Source of the DNA: Tannerella sp.
Lineage (GTDB): Bacteria; Bacteroidota; Bacteroidia; Bacteroidales; Tannerellaceae
Assembly: GCA_031283785.1 (NCBI GenBank)
Contig: JAITBC010000420.1
Coordinates: 1 to 26,397, forward strand
Reading direction: 5' to 3'
Length of the DNA: 26,397 nt
The position numbers and the translations under genes were made by a program. How positions within the stretch are numbered: the first letter of the stretch is position 1; each line of letters starts with the position of its first letter. The notes below the pieces were generated by a model, which did not search any database, was not told the origin of the DNA, and saw nothing but the letters and a program-made list of their open reading frames with translations. Of the stretch, positions 17,370 through 25,420 are shown one piece after another.

Positions 17370-18534
17370 CAAGTTTTATTACCGCAGAGGGGGCGATTGT
17401 ACGGCCGTGTTCAGCACCGAACAACTGCTCAGGTCAAAGGGACATGAAGTGGCAATATTCAGCATCAAACATCCGCAAAACGAATTTTCCGCATGGGAAG
17501 AATATTTCGCCGGAGAGGTCAGGTTTACTTCAACGACGATTCCGGAGAAATTAGCTGCAGCCGTAAGGATATTCCATTCCGGCGAAGTCGCACGCAAATT
17601 CAACCGGTTATTATCCGATTTTAAACCCGACATTGTTCATTTACATAATATACATTCGTATATTTCACCGTTAGTGGCGAAAATAGCCCACGGGAAAGGC
17701 ATTCGCGTCGTATGGACATTGCACGACTACAAAGTGGTCTGTCCGACATATTCCTGCTTGCGTAACGGTGAGATATGTGAAGAATGTTTCCGCGACATAT
17801 CGAAAGTCTTCAGATACAAATGCATGAAAGGACGTCGAACGGACAGTCTTTTTGCCTGGCTGGAAGCATGCTATTGGAACAGGCGGAAATTATCGGATAT
17901 TACCGATTTATTTATAAGTCCGAGCTATTTTTTAAAATCAAAGATAATAGAGGGCGGGTTTGCATCCGGACAGATTGAAGTACTACACAACTTCCTGCCG
18001 AAGAAACTTCCTCTATCGACAGAAAAAGAAGATTATTATTGCTATGTCGGGCGGCTGTCTGTCGAAAAAGGTGTCGACACACTGCTTGAGGCAGCCGGAC
18101 AAGTAACCTACCCGTTAAAAATAATCGGCGGAGGACCATTGCTCGATCTGTACCGTACAAAATATCCCCATCGACAAATTGAATTTCTCGGTCATGTGCA
18201 ACCGGACAAATTATATCCGATTATACAAAAAGCCCGGTTTCTTGTGATTCCTTCCGTGTGGTATGAAAATAATCCGTTCAGTGCGATCGAATCATTATGC
18301 CTGGGAACGCCGGTACTTGGGGCGCGGATCGGCGGTATACCCGAATTAATAGAAGAAGGAAAAAACGGATTTTTATTCCGGTCGGGGAATACAGCCGAGT
18401 TGAGAGATAAAATATATGACTGTTTTAGTTATTTCACGGACACATACGATTTTAAAGAAACAGCGGAAGAAGCACAAAATAAATTCGGTCCCGAATCGTT
18501 TTATAATAAACTAATGAAGATTTATGACCATTAA
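17350..18534 (+). CDS. GT4-family glycosyltransferase with cysteine-rich insert
   Basis: This 394-residue protein has the two-domain GT-B layout. The N-terminal Arg-Arg-Gly-Gly-Asp motif (12-16) would contact the nucleotide sugar. Asp-Ile-Val-His-Leu-His-Asn follows. The C-terminal domain has Gly-Arg-Leu-Ser-Val-Glu-Lys-Gly and Asn-Pro-Phe-Ser-Ala-Ile-Glu-Ser, the retaining GT4 donor-site region. Cysteines 131, 136, 143, 146 and 158 cluster in an insert right after the His-Asp motif; a metal site or disulfide is possible but unproven. It starts inside the preceding gene and overlaps the next by 11 nt, indicating translational coupling. It probably adds one sugar at the cytoplasmic face of the membrane. 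Donor and acceptor are unknown. Confidence 0.9.
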   Translation: MKVLLVNKFYYRRGGDCTAVFSTEQLLRSKGHEVAIFSIKHPQNEFSAWEEYFAGEVRFTSTTIPEKLAAAVRIFHSGEVARKFNRLLSDFKPDIVHLHNIHSYISPLVAKIAHGKGIRVVWTLHDYKVVCPTYSCLRNGEICEECFRDISKVFRYKCMKGRRTDSLFAWLEACYWNRRKLSDITDLFISPSYFLKSKIIEGGFASGQIEVLHNFLPKKLPLSTEKEDYYCYVGRLSVEKGVDTLLEAAGQVTYPLKIIGGGPLLDLYRTKYPHRQIEFLGHVQPDKLYPIIQKARFLVIPSVWYENNPFSAIESLCLGTPVLGARIGGIPELIEEGKNGFLFRSGNTAELRDKIYDCFSYFTDTYDFKETAEEAQNKFGPESFYNKLMKIYDH

Positions 18535-19591
18535 CCACAAACCCACGGATATGTGTATTATCTTAACGTACCGTTGCCCGATGCGCTGTAAGATGTGCAA
18601 CGTCTGGATGAATCCGACGGAACGTTCGAAAGAGATCACGCCGGAAGAGATCAAGCATCTCCCGTCCGTTAAGTTTATTAATCTTACCGGAGGAGAGCCT
18701 TTTGTCCGTGAAGATCTGGATGAAATCGTCCGGATATGTTTCACAAAAGCTCCACGCGTAGTGATTTCAACATCGGGATGGCTGGAAGATCGCGTATTGG
18801 ATATCGCCCGGAAATTCCCTCGCGTAGGGATACGAATCAGTATAGAAGGATTATCCTGTAAGAACGACGAATTGCGGGGACAAGAGGGCGGATTCGACAA
18901 AGGGTTACGCACATTGCTGGCGCTCAAAGAAATGGGACTTAAAGATATCGGCTTCGGCTGTACGGTATCAAACAATAATTCGACCGACATGCTCTCGTTG
19001 TACCGGTTAAGTCGTGTTTTAGGCCTTGAATTTGCAACCGCTACTTTCCATAATTCCTATTATTTCCATAAATCGGACAATGTTATTACGAATAAAGAAG
19101 AAGTGTGCGGCAACTTCGAAAAACTGATAAACATGCAATTAAAAGAGCCTTATCCGAAATCGTGGTTCCGCGCGTTCTTCAATATGGGACTGATAAATTA
19201 CATCGAAGGCAAGCGGCGAATGTTGCCGTGCGAAGCGGGAATGATCAATTTTTTCGTCGAACCTTACGGCGATATATATCCTTGCAACGGCCTCGAAGAA
19301 CGATACTGGAAAGAACGTATGGGGAACATTCGCGAGACGCCGGATTTCAATAAGTTATGGAATAGCGAACAAGCAAGGAGAGTGCGGGAGAAAGTCCGTA
19401 CGTGTCCGAAAAACTGCTGGATGATGGGCACCGTAGCCCCGATTACAAAAAAATATATCCGTCATCCTCTGCAATGGGTTCTCAAAAACAAATGGAGAAG
19501 CATGACCGGCAAACCGGCTTGCATCGACAAACGCTGGTATGACGTCGGACAAGCTCCGGAACAGGGCGACCTCAGAGAAAACGAACCGTGA
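18524..19591 (+). CDS. Radical SAM enzyme with SPASM-like C-terminal cluster domain
   Basis: The canonical radical SAM motif C-x3-C-x2-C is formed by Cys18, Cys22 and Cys25, binding the 4Fe-4S cluster that cleaves S-adenosylmethionine. Gly56-Gly57-Glu58-Pro59 is the SAM-contacting motif. Four further cysteines at 236, 254, 294 and 298, with Glu-Pro-Tyr-Gly-Asp and Gly-Asn-Ile between them, fit a SPASM-type auxiliary cluster. The length is 355 residues. It overlaps the preceding glycosyltransferase by 11 nt and its stop codon overlaps the GTG start of the next, so it belongs firmly to a glycan-building operon. It may modify a sugar or lipid carrier, but substrate and reaction are unknown. No small precursor-peptide gene is visible, which argues against RiPP maturation. 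Confidence 0.9.
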   Translation: MTINHKPTDMCIILTYRCPMRCKMCNVWMNPTERSKEITPEEIKHLPSVKFINLTGGEPFVREDLDEIVRICFTKAPRVVISTSGWLEDRVLDIARKFPRVGIRISIEGLSCKNDELRGQEGGFDKGLRTLLALKEMGLKDIGFGCTVSNNNSTDMLSLYRLSRVLGLEFATATFHNSYYFHKSDNVITNKEEVCGNFEKLINMQLKEPYPKSWFRAFFNMGLINYIEGKRRMLPCEAGMINFFVEPYGDIYPCNGLEERYWKERMGNIRETPDFNKLWNSEQARRVREKVRTCPKNCWMMGTVAPITKKYIRHPLQWVLKNKWRSMTGKPACIDKRWYDVGQAPEQGDLRENEP

Positions 19592-20685
19592 AAAAAAGGT
19601 TAAAAATAGTAGTTGTCGGAACACGCGGTATCCCTGATATACAGGGGGGCGTCGAAACGCACTGTCAGGAGCTTTTCCCGCGTATCGCCTCAAAAGGATT
19701 CGATATCACTGTTATCCGCCGGAAAAATTATACACGAGGCCCCTTATCCGAATACAAAGGCGTTTCCCTTTACGACATTCCGGATATCCGGCAAAAATCA
19801 TTGGAAGCGATCGTTCATACCTTTCGTGCAATATGGGCAGCGAAATGGAGATTTAAGGCGGATATCGTTCACGTACACGCCATTGGTCCGGCATTACTAA
19901 CGCCCTTTGCCCGTCTGCTCGGCATGAAAGTCGTATTCACGCATCATGGGCCGGATTATGATCGGGAAAAATGGGGAAAAGCAGCCAAATTCATGCTGCG
20001 GATGGGAGAACGGCTGGGATGCCTGTTCGCAAACGAGGTGATTGTCATCTCCAACGTAATCAACGATACCATCAAACGCAAATACAATCGCCGGGATGCG
20101 CATCTGATCCCGAATGGCGTCCCAACGCCGGTAATTGTTAATAATTGCAGTTATCTGCATGAAACAGGCATTGAACCCCGCAAATACATATTCGCTATGG
20201 GTCGTTTTGTTCCTGAGAAGAATTTTCATTCCCTTATAGAAGCCTTTTCAGAATTGAAACGATGTGAATATAAACTCGTTATCGCAGGAGACTCCGACAT
20301 GGAAGACGAATATTCAAAATCGTTGAAATCATTGGCCAATAATAACGGGGTTATACTGACCGGTTTTATAAAAGGAGATAAATTACATGCTTTGCTTTCA
20401 CATGCACGCCTCTTCGTCATCCCATCGTCGCACGAAGGATTACCGATCTCCCTTCTGGAGGCGATGAGTTACGGTTTGCCCGTCCTGGCGAGCGATATTC
20501 CCGCCAATAAAGAAGTAAATCTCCCGCCGTCGTGCTATTTCCATTACGACGAAAATATTGTAACTAATCTCTCCCGGTCGCTGGCGCATAAAATGAAAGA
20601 CGATTCCATCTCCCACTATGACATGTCTTCGTACGACTGGGAAAGAATCGCAGAACAAACGGCAGACGTGTATTTGAAAATTTAA
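19588..20685 (+). CDS. GT4-family glycosyltransferase
   Basis: The 365-residue GT-B enzyme begins with a GTG codon that overlaps the TGA of the radical SAM gene (GTGA), a classic coupling arrangement. The N-terminal Gly-Thr-Arg-Gly-Ile-Pro and Gly-Gly-Val-Glu-Thr motifs resemble the rhamnosyl/mannosyl-type GT4 enzymes of exopolysaccharide loci. The C-terminal domain shows Gly-Arg-Phe-Val-Pro-Glu-Lys-Asn, then Glu-Gly-Leu-Pro-Ile-Ser-Leu-Leu-Glu-Ala, matching the E-x7-E donor-site element. It likely extends the repeat unit at the inner membrane. Sugar specificity cannot be told from the sequence. It is the last gene of the overlapping set; the next has its own promoter. Confidence 0.9.
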   Translation: MKKRLKIVVVGTRGIPDIQGGVETHCQELFPRIASKGFDITVIRRKNYTRGPLSEYKGVSLYDIPDIRQKSLEAIVHTFRAIWAAKWRFKADIVHVHAIGPALLTPFARLLGMKVVFTHHGPDYDREKWGKAAKFMLRMGERLGCLFANEVIVISNVINDTIKRKYNRRDAHLIPNGVPTPVIVNNCSYLHETGIEPRKYIFAMGRFVPEKNFHSLIEAFSELKRCEYKLVIAGDSDMEDEYSKSLKSLANNNGVILTGFIKGDKLHALLSHARLFVIPSSHEGLPISLLEAMSYGLPVLASDIPANKEVNLPPSCYFHYDENIVTNLSRSLAHKMKDDSISHYDMSSYDWERIAEQTADVYLKI

Positions 20686-20686
20686 C

Positions 20687-20717
20687 TTTTATATGTCGCA
20701 AAAATTTTGTAATTTTG
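20687..20717 (+). promoter_or_regulatory. Promoter of the FkbM-like methyltransferase gene
   Basis: TAATTTTG (20710-20717) matches TAnnTTTG, with TTTT (20687-20690) 19 nt upstream as a near -33 element. Because transcription starts after it, a TTG start at 20715 is ruled out and ATG at 20760 is favoured. Confidence 0.6.
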
Positions 20718-20759
20718 AGGCTTCAAATAAGCAGTAAACATAAAAAGGACAGAATAAAC

Positions 20760-21587
20760 ATGAAACTCATTGCCGGATATATACAGAGACTTCTCAAAAC
20801 CAAGGAAATCTTGATGATTCAAAAAGAATTATTAAGACGTTCGCTATTAAACAATCCGAAATATCTTGAGCCGAACAGACTCGAATTGCACGGCTTTACA
20901 GTATATTCTCAGAATGATGAAGATGGCATCATTCAGGAAATATTCAAACGTATTGGTACGACGTCCAAAATATTTATTGAATTTGGCGCCGGAGACGGTA
21001 TGCAAAATAATACGGTTTATTTATTAATGCAAGGCTGGAGGGGACATTGGATTGAAGGCTGTTCCGCTTTCGTTTCAAAGATTAAAAAGGTATACAAACG
21101 CGCCATTGACAGAGGTCAGTTATTCATTGAAAATTCTTTTATCACAAAAGACAATATTAATTCATTACTCGGCAAACATTTTCCCGGGGAAATTGATTTA
21201 TTAAGTATTGACATTGACGGAAATGACTATTATATATGGGGAAATATCAATTGCATAAATCCAAGGGTTGTCGTTGTCGAATACAATGCAAAATTTCCTC
21301 CTCCCTGTTCTTTCGTTATGGAATATGATGAAACGCATCAATGGGATGAGAGCGACAAAATGGGAATGAGTTTGCAAGCAGCCACCGATTTGGGAGAATC
21401 TTTAGGTTACCGATTAGTCGGGACAAACCTGAACGGGGTTAATGCTTTTTTTGTGAGGAAAGATATCATACCTGAAAACGAAAGCGCTCTTTTCCCTTTA
21501 CCGGCCACTGCCGAGAACTTGTATAATCCGGCATGTTATTCCCTGACTTTTACCGGAGGACATCCTGCCAAACATTTTTTAGGATAA
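20760..21587 (+). CDS. FkbM-like SAM-dependent methyltransferase
   Basis: From ATG at 20760 the product has 275 residues. An earlier in-frame TTG at 20715 lies in the -7 box and is rejected. The SAM-binding motif Glu-Phe-Gly-Ala-Gly-Asp-Gly is near residue 78, followed by Trp-Ile-Glu-Gly, and Ser-Ile-Asp-Ile-Asp-Gly-Asn-Asp further on. This fits the FkbM-type fold, often used to O-methylate sugars in surface glycans. There is no membrane segment. Its DNA is visibly more AT-rich than the genes before it and it has its own promoter, so it may be a later addition to the locus. It converges with the Wzz-like gene with only 15 bp between stops. The methyl acceptor is unknown. Confidence 0.75.
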   Translation: MKLIAGYIQRLLKTKEILMIQKELLRRSLLNNPKYLEPNRLELHGFTVYSQNDEDGIIQEIFKRIGTTSKIFIEFGAGDGMQNNTVYLLMQGWRGHWIEGCSAFVSKIKKVYKRAIDRGQLFIENSFITKDNINSLLGKHFPGEIDLLSIDIDGNDYYIWGNINCINPRVVVVEYNAKFPPPCSFVMEYDETHQWDESDKMGMSLQAATDLGESLGYRLVGTNLNGVNAFFVRKDIIPENESALFPLPATAENLYNPACYSLTFTGGHPAKHFLG

Positions 21588-21602
21588 AAATCCGTCAAAG
21601 TT

Positions 21603-23195
21603 TTATTTCGCCCGTTTATATTCTTCCTTAAGAGACACGAACAATTCTTTGGCAAACAGGTAACCGACCGGTATCATAAGGGTGAGCGCAAGTATTCCTA
21701 TTGCGGCATATAATTTTCTGGGGCCAAGCGGTTTTTTCATAACATAAGCGGGTTCGATGATGCGTGCACGATCAATTTTCTTTCCTAATGAGAGAATCGT
21801 CTCCTCCCGTTTCTGTAAAAGCATCAGATACAAGCCTTGAAGGATTTCCCGATCACGGAAGTAAGTCAGATATTCACGTTCTTTCTCCGGTATCGATTTC
21901 ATTTTCGACAACAACTGTTTTTCTTTAAATTTCAGTCCCTCCAACGTTTTATCCGTACTCTTCCGGGCATTTTCGATCATCACAGAAACTCCATTACGAA
22001 GTTTTTCCACCTGACTGTCCGCCATCTTAAACATCGGATTTGCTTCGTTCGAATTTCTCAAAAACCTGTCGCGCAAGGTTATCGCTTCGTTATACAGGGA
22101 AACAGATCCCTTTTCGCCTTCAGCCACAGTAAATAACGGAGGAATAACGTTATATTTATTAGCCGGGTCTTTTATGTATTCATCAAGCATATCAATAAGA
22201 CGGGCCTGAGTTTCCGTTTCTATAATTAAAGTTTGTAATTCCCTGACTGTTTCGCTATAAAAAATAACGTCGGATTCCAGTATCGTCATCTCATTCTTTT
22301 CCTTATACGTCTCTATATCCATCTCTACCTTTGCCAGATCCGACGACACCAATGAAATACGTCCGTCGACAAATTTCATCATTTTATTTTCTTCGGCGTA
22401 TTTATACGCTTCGGCGTCTTCATTATATTTTCTTATCAACGTATTCAGCAGATCTTTACCCCTTTCTATCGAATGTTCGCTACAACTTATTTCAAGAACA
22501 TTCGATGAGCTGGAAATATCCTCAACCAGAATATTTTCTTTCAGATCTTCGGCCATCCAACTCGCCGGGATATAGCGTATTTTCAACTTAAATGATTCCC
22601 CCTGTAATGCTTCCCGCCCATAATCGAGAGTAAATTCATTCGAGCCTGTTTTGATTTTTGCGGGGAGAGAGGTAAATGTATATGTCCCGTTAAATCCACC
22701 GGGATAGCTTGTCGCCTTCACGTTTATATTACCCGGTCTGACGGATACGGTAAAACGATATTCGTCGTTAAGATTTGCCGTCGCAGCCGTATCCGCTATC
22801 AGCCTCAGCGGCGCATCGCGATACATATTATAAAAAGAATACGGTTTGGAATATAAAACGTTCATTCCCAAATCAAGAATCATCATCTGCAACATCCTGT
22901 TTGAGGTCAGAATTGCAATCTCGTCGTCAATACTCACACTCCCTCCTCCGGATCCGATACCGAAAGACTTCATCAACCCGGCAGCTTCGCCAAGTGCGAA
23001 ACTTGACATACTCGATTCTTTTTCCGCCTGAAGCTGAATACCGGCCATAAACTTATACGTACGGGGGTAAAACGTCAAATATAAAATTGCCGGGATAAAA
23101 GAAAATATAAAAACTATCATGAACAGCTTCCAATGAAGAAGATATTTTACCAATATACTTTTTAAACCGATTGTTTCTTTGTCTTTGTTTTCCAT
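21603..23195 (-). CDS. Wzz/GumC-type polysaccharide chain-length / co-polymerase protein
   Basis: This 530-residue inner-membrane protein has a transmembrane helix near residues 23-42 and another near 494-514, with a large periplasmic part between. The middle section, rich in Glu, Lys and Leu (about residues 260-460), is likely coiled coil. The proline-containing Lys-Lys-Pro-Leu-Gly-Pro-Arg motif (487-493) before the second helix is typical of the Wzz family. Only about 16 residues follow that helix, so no tyrosine-kinase domain is fused. It would set polymer length and link the inner-membrane polymerase to the export channel. It starts 19 bp after the Wza-like gene on the same strand. Confidence 0.92.
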   Translation of the reverse strand: MENKDKETIGLKSILVKYLLHWKLFMIVFIFSFIPAILYLTFYPRTYKFMAGIQLQAEKESSMSSFALGEAAGLMKSFGIGSGGGSVSIDDEIAILTSNRMLQMMILDLGMNVLYSKPYSFYNMYRDAPLRLIADTAATANLNDEYRFTVSVRPGNINVKATSYPGGFNGTYTFTSLPAKIKTGSNEFTLDYGREALQGESFKLKIRYIPASWMAEDLKENILVEDISSSSNVLEISCSEHSIERGKDLLNTLIRKYNEDAEAYKYAEENKMMKFVDGRISLVSSDLAKVEMDIETYKEKNEMTILESDVIFYSETVRELQTLIIETETQARLIDMLDEYIKDPANKYNVIPPLFTVAEGEKGSVSLYNEAITLRDRFLRNSNEANPMFKMADSQVEKLRNGVSVMIENARKSTDKTLEGLKFKEKQLLSKMKSIPEKEREYLTYFRDREILQGLYLMLLQKREETILSLGKKIDRARIIEPAYVMKKPLGPRKLYAAIGILALTLMIPVGYLFAKELFVSLKEEYKRAK

Positions 23196-23214
23196 AATTC
23201 ACATCACGCTCAAT

Positions 23215-24036
23215 TCAATTCATATTTTGAGATCTTATTGTTAAAATAGCAGAAGATATTACCGAAAGAGAAGATACGATAGCCGAGAAGAGGGAAATCC
23301 TGAAATTGTCCTCATTACTAAACTTCGAGTTTCTCTTCTGCGCTTTATTCGGCATCACGTAAACCATATCATTTTGTTGCAGGTAATAATACGGGGATGC
23401 GAAAATCGCCGGATCGGTCAAATCCATATGCACCTGTTCTTTTTCTCCGTTGTTGTCGCGGAATAACCATACATTTTTCCGATCGGCCATTATGGTAAGG
23501 TCTCCTGCCATAGATATCAAATCAAGAATAGAAATACGCGGAGTTTTGATTGTATACAGATTGGCCGTTTTGACTTCCCCGAATATACCGACTTTGAAAT
23601 TGGCGATCTGGACGTTCACAACCGCCTGGGGCGCCAGTTTCCGCACCATATCCTCTATCATCCGGATGGTTTCGTTAATCGTCTTACCGACCACGTAAAT
23701 ACGTCCTAACACGGGGAAATTTATGAAACCGTCTTCGTCGACAAGATAGGTGAAGAGGTTTTGAGTCGTTGCGGAAATGCCGATTTCCGATTCGCCCGGC
23801 AAATAATATCCATAAGGCGGGGGAGAAAACGGCGCAACCGTTTCCCTGTCGGGAGACGTAACGTTTATGATCAAAACGTCGTCAATACATATCCTGGGAA
23901 TATATTTCCGGTTCATTGCCGCACGCTGTTCTTCCGTAAGATTTTCAATCCCCTGAAAATAGGATATATCTTTAGGCGTCCGGCAGGAGGACAATAAGGT
24001 TATTAAACATACGATAAGCAAAAAAATACGATTCAT
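23215..24036 (-). CDS. Wza-like outer-membrane polysaccharide export lipoprotein
   Basis: The start at 24036 gives 273 residues with a lipoprotein signal ending Leu-Leu-Ser-Ser-Cys, where Cys18 would be lipidated. An in-frame extension to 24165 lacks this logic and runs into the preceding gene, so it is rejected. A polysaccharide-export domain begins near Arg-Ile-Cys-Ile-Asp-Asp-Val-Leu, followed by an SLBB-like region around Val-Gly-Ile-Phe-Gly-Glu-Val. A hydrophobic C-terminal stretch ends the protein. Such proteins form the outer-membrane channel for capsule or exopolysaccharide. The next gene encodes its Wzz-like partner. A -7 box lies at 24065-24072. Confidence 0.92.
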   Translation of the reverse strand: MNRIFLLIVCLITLLSSCRTPKDISYFQGIENLTEEQRAAMNRKYIPRICIDDVLIINVTSPDRETVAPFSPPPYGYYLPGESEIGISATTQNLFTYLVDEDGFINFPVLGRIYVVGKTINETIRMIEDMVRKLAPQAVVNVQIANFKVGIFGEVKTANLYTIKTPRISILDLISMAGDLTIMADRKNVWLFRDNNGEKEQVHMDLTDPAIFASPYYYLQQNDMVYVMPNKAQKRNSKFSNEDNFRISLFSAIVSSLSVISSAILTIRSQNMN

Positions 24037-24064
24037 GTCATCACTTTTTTTTATAAAACGGGTG

Positions 24065-24072
24065 CAAAGATA
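24065..24072 (-). promoter_or_regulatory. -7 box of the wza-wzz pair
   Basis: The minus strand reads TATCTTTG, matching TAnnTTTG, 29 bp before the Wza-like start at 24036. No clear TTTG lies at the -33 position. It would let the export genes be expressed apart from the upstream glycosyltransferase. Confidence 0.5.
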
Positions 24073-24094
24073 CAATATTAACTTCATAACGGAG

Positions 24095-25228
24095 CTATTT
24101 GCCCGATATTGTATTATCTTTATGATTTTTATAACCGAGATAGATATCCGTAATTTTCTTCGCACAGGAACGGTTTGACAGTTTTTCCCTGTAATTTACA
24201 CAATTATCAACATACGACCGGTTGTTATTAATAATCTCTATAAGATCGTTCTCGTCCCAGTTATTCTTTGCTATCCCCAACTTCTCTTTGTTAATATCTG
24301 CAGTCGTTATCGGTATTAAATTTGTGACAACGGGCGTTCCCGATACAATGGCTTCGGGTATAGATACCATATTATTATCCTGCCTCGTATTAATCAAAAA
24401 GGCATACGATTTTTTTATCACATCGTTCAAATCGCGATGATTAAGGAATCCCAGAAAGGATACATTGTCCTGCAAATTCAATTTCAAAACCAGTTCTTCT
24501 AACGATTGCCTCTGTCCTCCCCTGCCTGCAATCAGTAATTTTACATCTTCATAGCCTTTTATCTTCACCAACCGGCTATAAATCCATACGATACTTTCAA
24601 CATTTTTCCGGTAAATCAACTGCGACGAACTGATCAACTGCCTTTCTTTTTCTCTTGAGAACCCGAAATTCGAAAGATTCACTCCATGGTCGACAATCTC
24701 GGAAGATACATTTCCCATATATCTACTTATGAACATGTACGCTTTTTCCGAACGCGGTATCACACACCGCACCTTCCTGAAAAATACAGGTATGATAAGC
24801 CTGTGCCAGATTTTAGACGGTATTTTTTTAAATTTCCGTTGATGCGTCGTTAATTCTTGCCACACAACAGTTTTTGAAGGACAAACCATGGCGGCAAAGA
24901 GCGTTGGAAATGAAAACGCTTCACTGCTTACGATCATATCGTATTTTGCATGATTCCGTTTCAGATACCGGTACAAAGCGAAAGAAAACGGCGATAAAGT
25001 GGGCTTGCATATACGTACTAAAGCCAATTTAAAAAAAAGGACTTCAAAATCATATTTTTCTTCCGCTACGGGTTTATAGTCTTCCGCCCCTGCTAACGTG
25101 ACACAATGGCCATTCGCCATAAAACCAAGACACATCTCGTAGATCATGGTATCTTTTATCGACTTTACTTCCGGTATTTTCTTCCCATCTGTAGAATAAA
25201 GCACAAGATTAAGTACTAATATATTCAT
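24095..25228 (-). CDS. GT4-type glycosyltransferase
   Basis: This 377-residue protein lacks a signal peptide. The C-terminal half has Leu-Leu-Ile-Ala-Gly-Arg-Gly-Gly, then Val-Ser-Phe-Leu-Gly-Phe, then Ser-Ile-Pro-Glu-Ala-Ile-Val-Ser-Gly-Thr-Pro-Val-Val, the standard GT4 donor-binding region. The N-terminal half is more divergent. The DNA is AT-rich. It lies upstream of the Wza-like gene on the same strand with a 58-bp gap holding a -7 box, so it may be its own transcription unit from the box at 25268-25275. It probably adds a sugar to the same surface glycan. Donor and acceptor are unknown. Confidence 0.85.
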   Translation of the reverse strand: MNILVLNLVLYSTDGKKIPEVKSIKDTMIYEMCLGFMANGHCVTLAGAEDYKPVAEEKYDFEVLFFKLALVRICKPTLSPFSFALYRYLKRNHAKYDMIVSSEAFSFPTLFAAMVCPSKTVVWQELTTHQRKFKKIPSKIWHRLIIPVFFRKVRCVIPRSEKAYMFISRYMGNVSSEIVDHGVNLSNFGFSREKERQLISSSQLIYRKNVESIVWIYSRLVKIKGYEDVKLLIAGRGGQRQSLEELVLKLNLQDNVSFLGFLNHRDLNDVIKKSYAFLINTRQDNNMVSIPEAIVSGTPVVTNLIPITTADINKEKLGIAKNNWDENDLIEIINNNRSYVDNCVNYREKLSNRSCAKKITDIYLGYKNHKDNTISGK

Positions 25229-25267
25229 ACGTAAAAAAAAATAAAATCTTTATTGTTAAACAGGATG

Positions 25268-25275
25268 CAAAGTTA
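25268..25275 (-). promoter_or_regulatory. -7 box of the divergent glycosyltransferase gene
   Basis: The minus strand reads TAACTTTG, a match to TAnnTTTG, 40 bp before the start at 25228. The -33 position has no clear TTTG. Confidence 0.5.
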
Positions 25276-25376
25276 GTGATAAATCTTCAAATTACATACA
25301 AGCGAGTAAAAATGTGTGCAATCATTCGTCCCACCCCTCCGGCAGGAACAAACCCCGGACATTTTTTATCTGTCAG

Positions 25377-25407
25377 TGTGTAATGTCGAAACTTTTATGT
25401 ATTTTTG
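25377..25407 (+). promoter_or_regulatory. Promoter of the AAA-ATPase-like gene
   Basis: TATTTTTG (25400-25407) matches TAnnTTTG, with TGTG (25377-25380) 19 nt upstream as a 3-of-4 match to the -33 element. The start codon follows 13 bp later, so the leader is almost absent. Confidence 0.55.
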
Positions 25408-25420
25408 CAACAAAAACGTC

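Noticed and set aside
20715..20759. TTG start of the methyltransferase
   Set aside because: The codon is part of the -7 promoter box, so it lies before the transcription start.
24037..24165. 43-residue N-terminal extension of the Wza-like protein
   Set aside because: It would bury the lipoprotein signal and overlap the upstream glycosyltransferase; the promoter box at 24065-24072 lies inside it.
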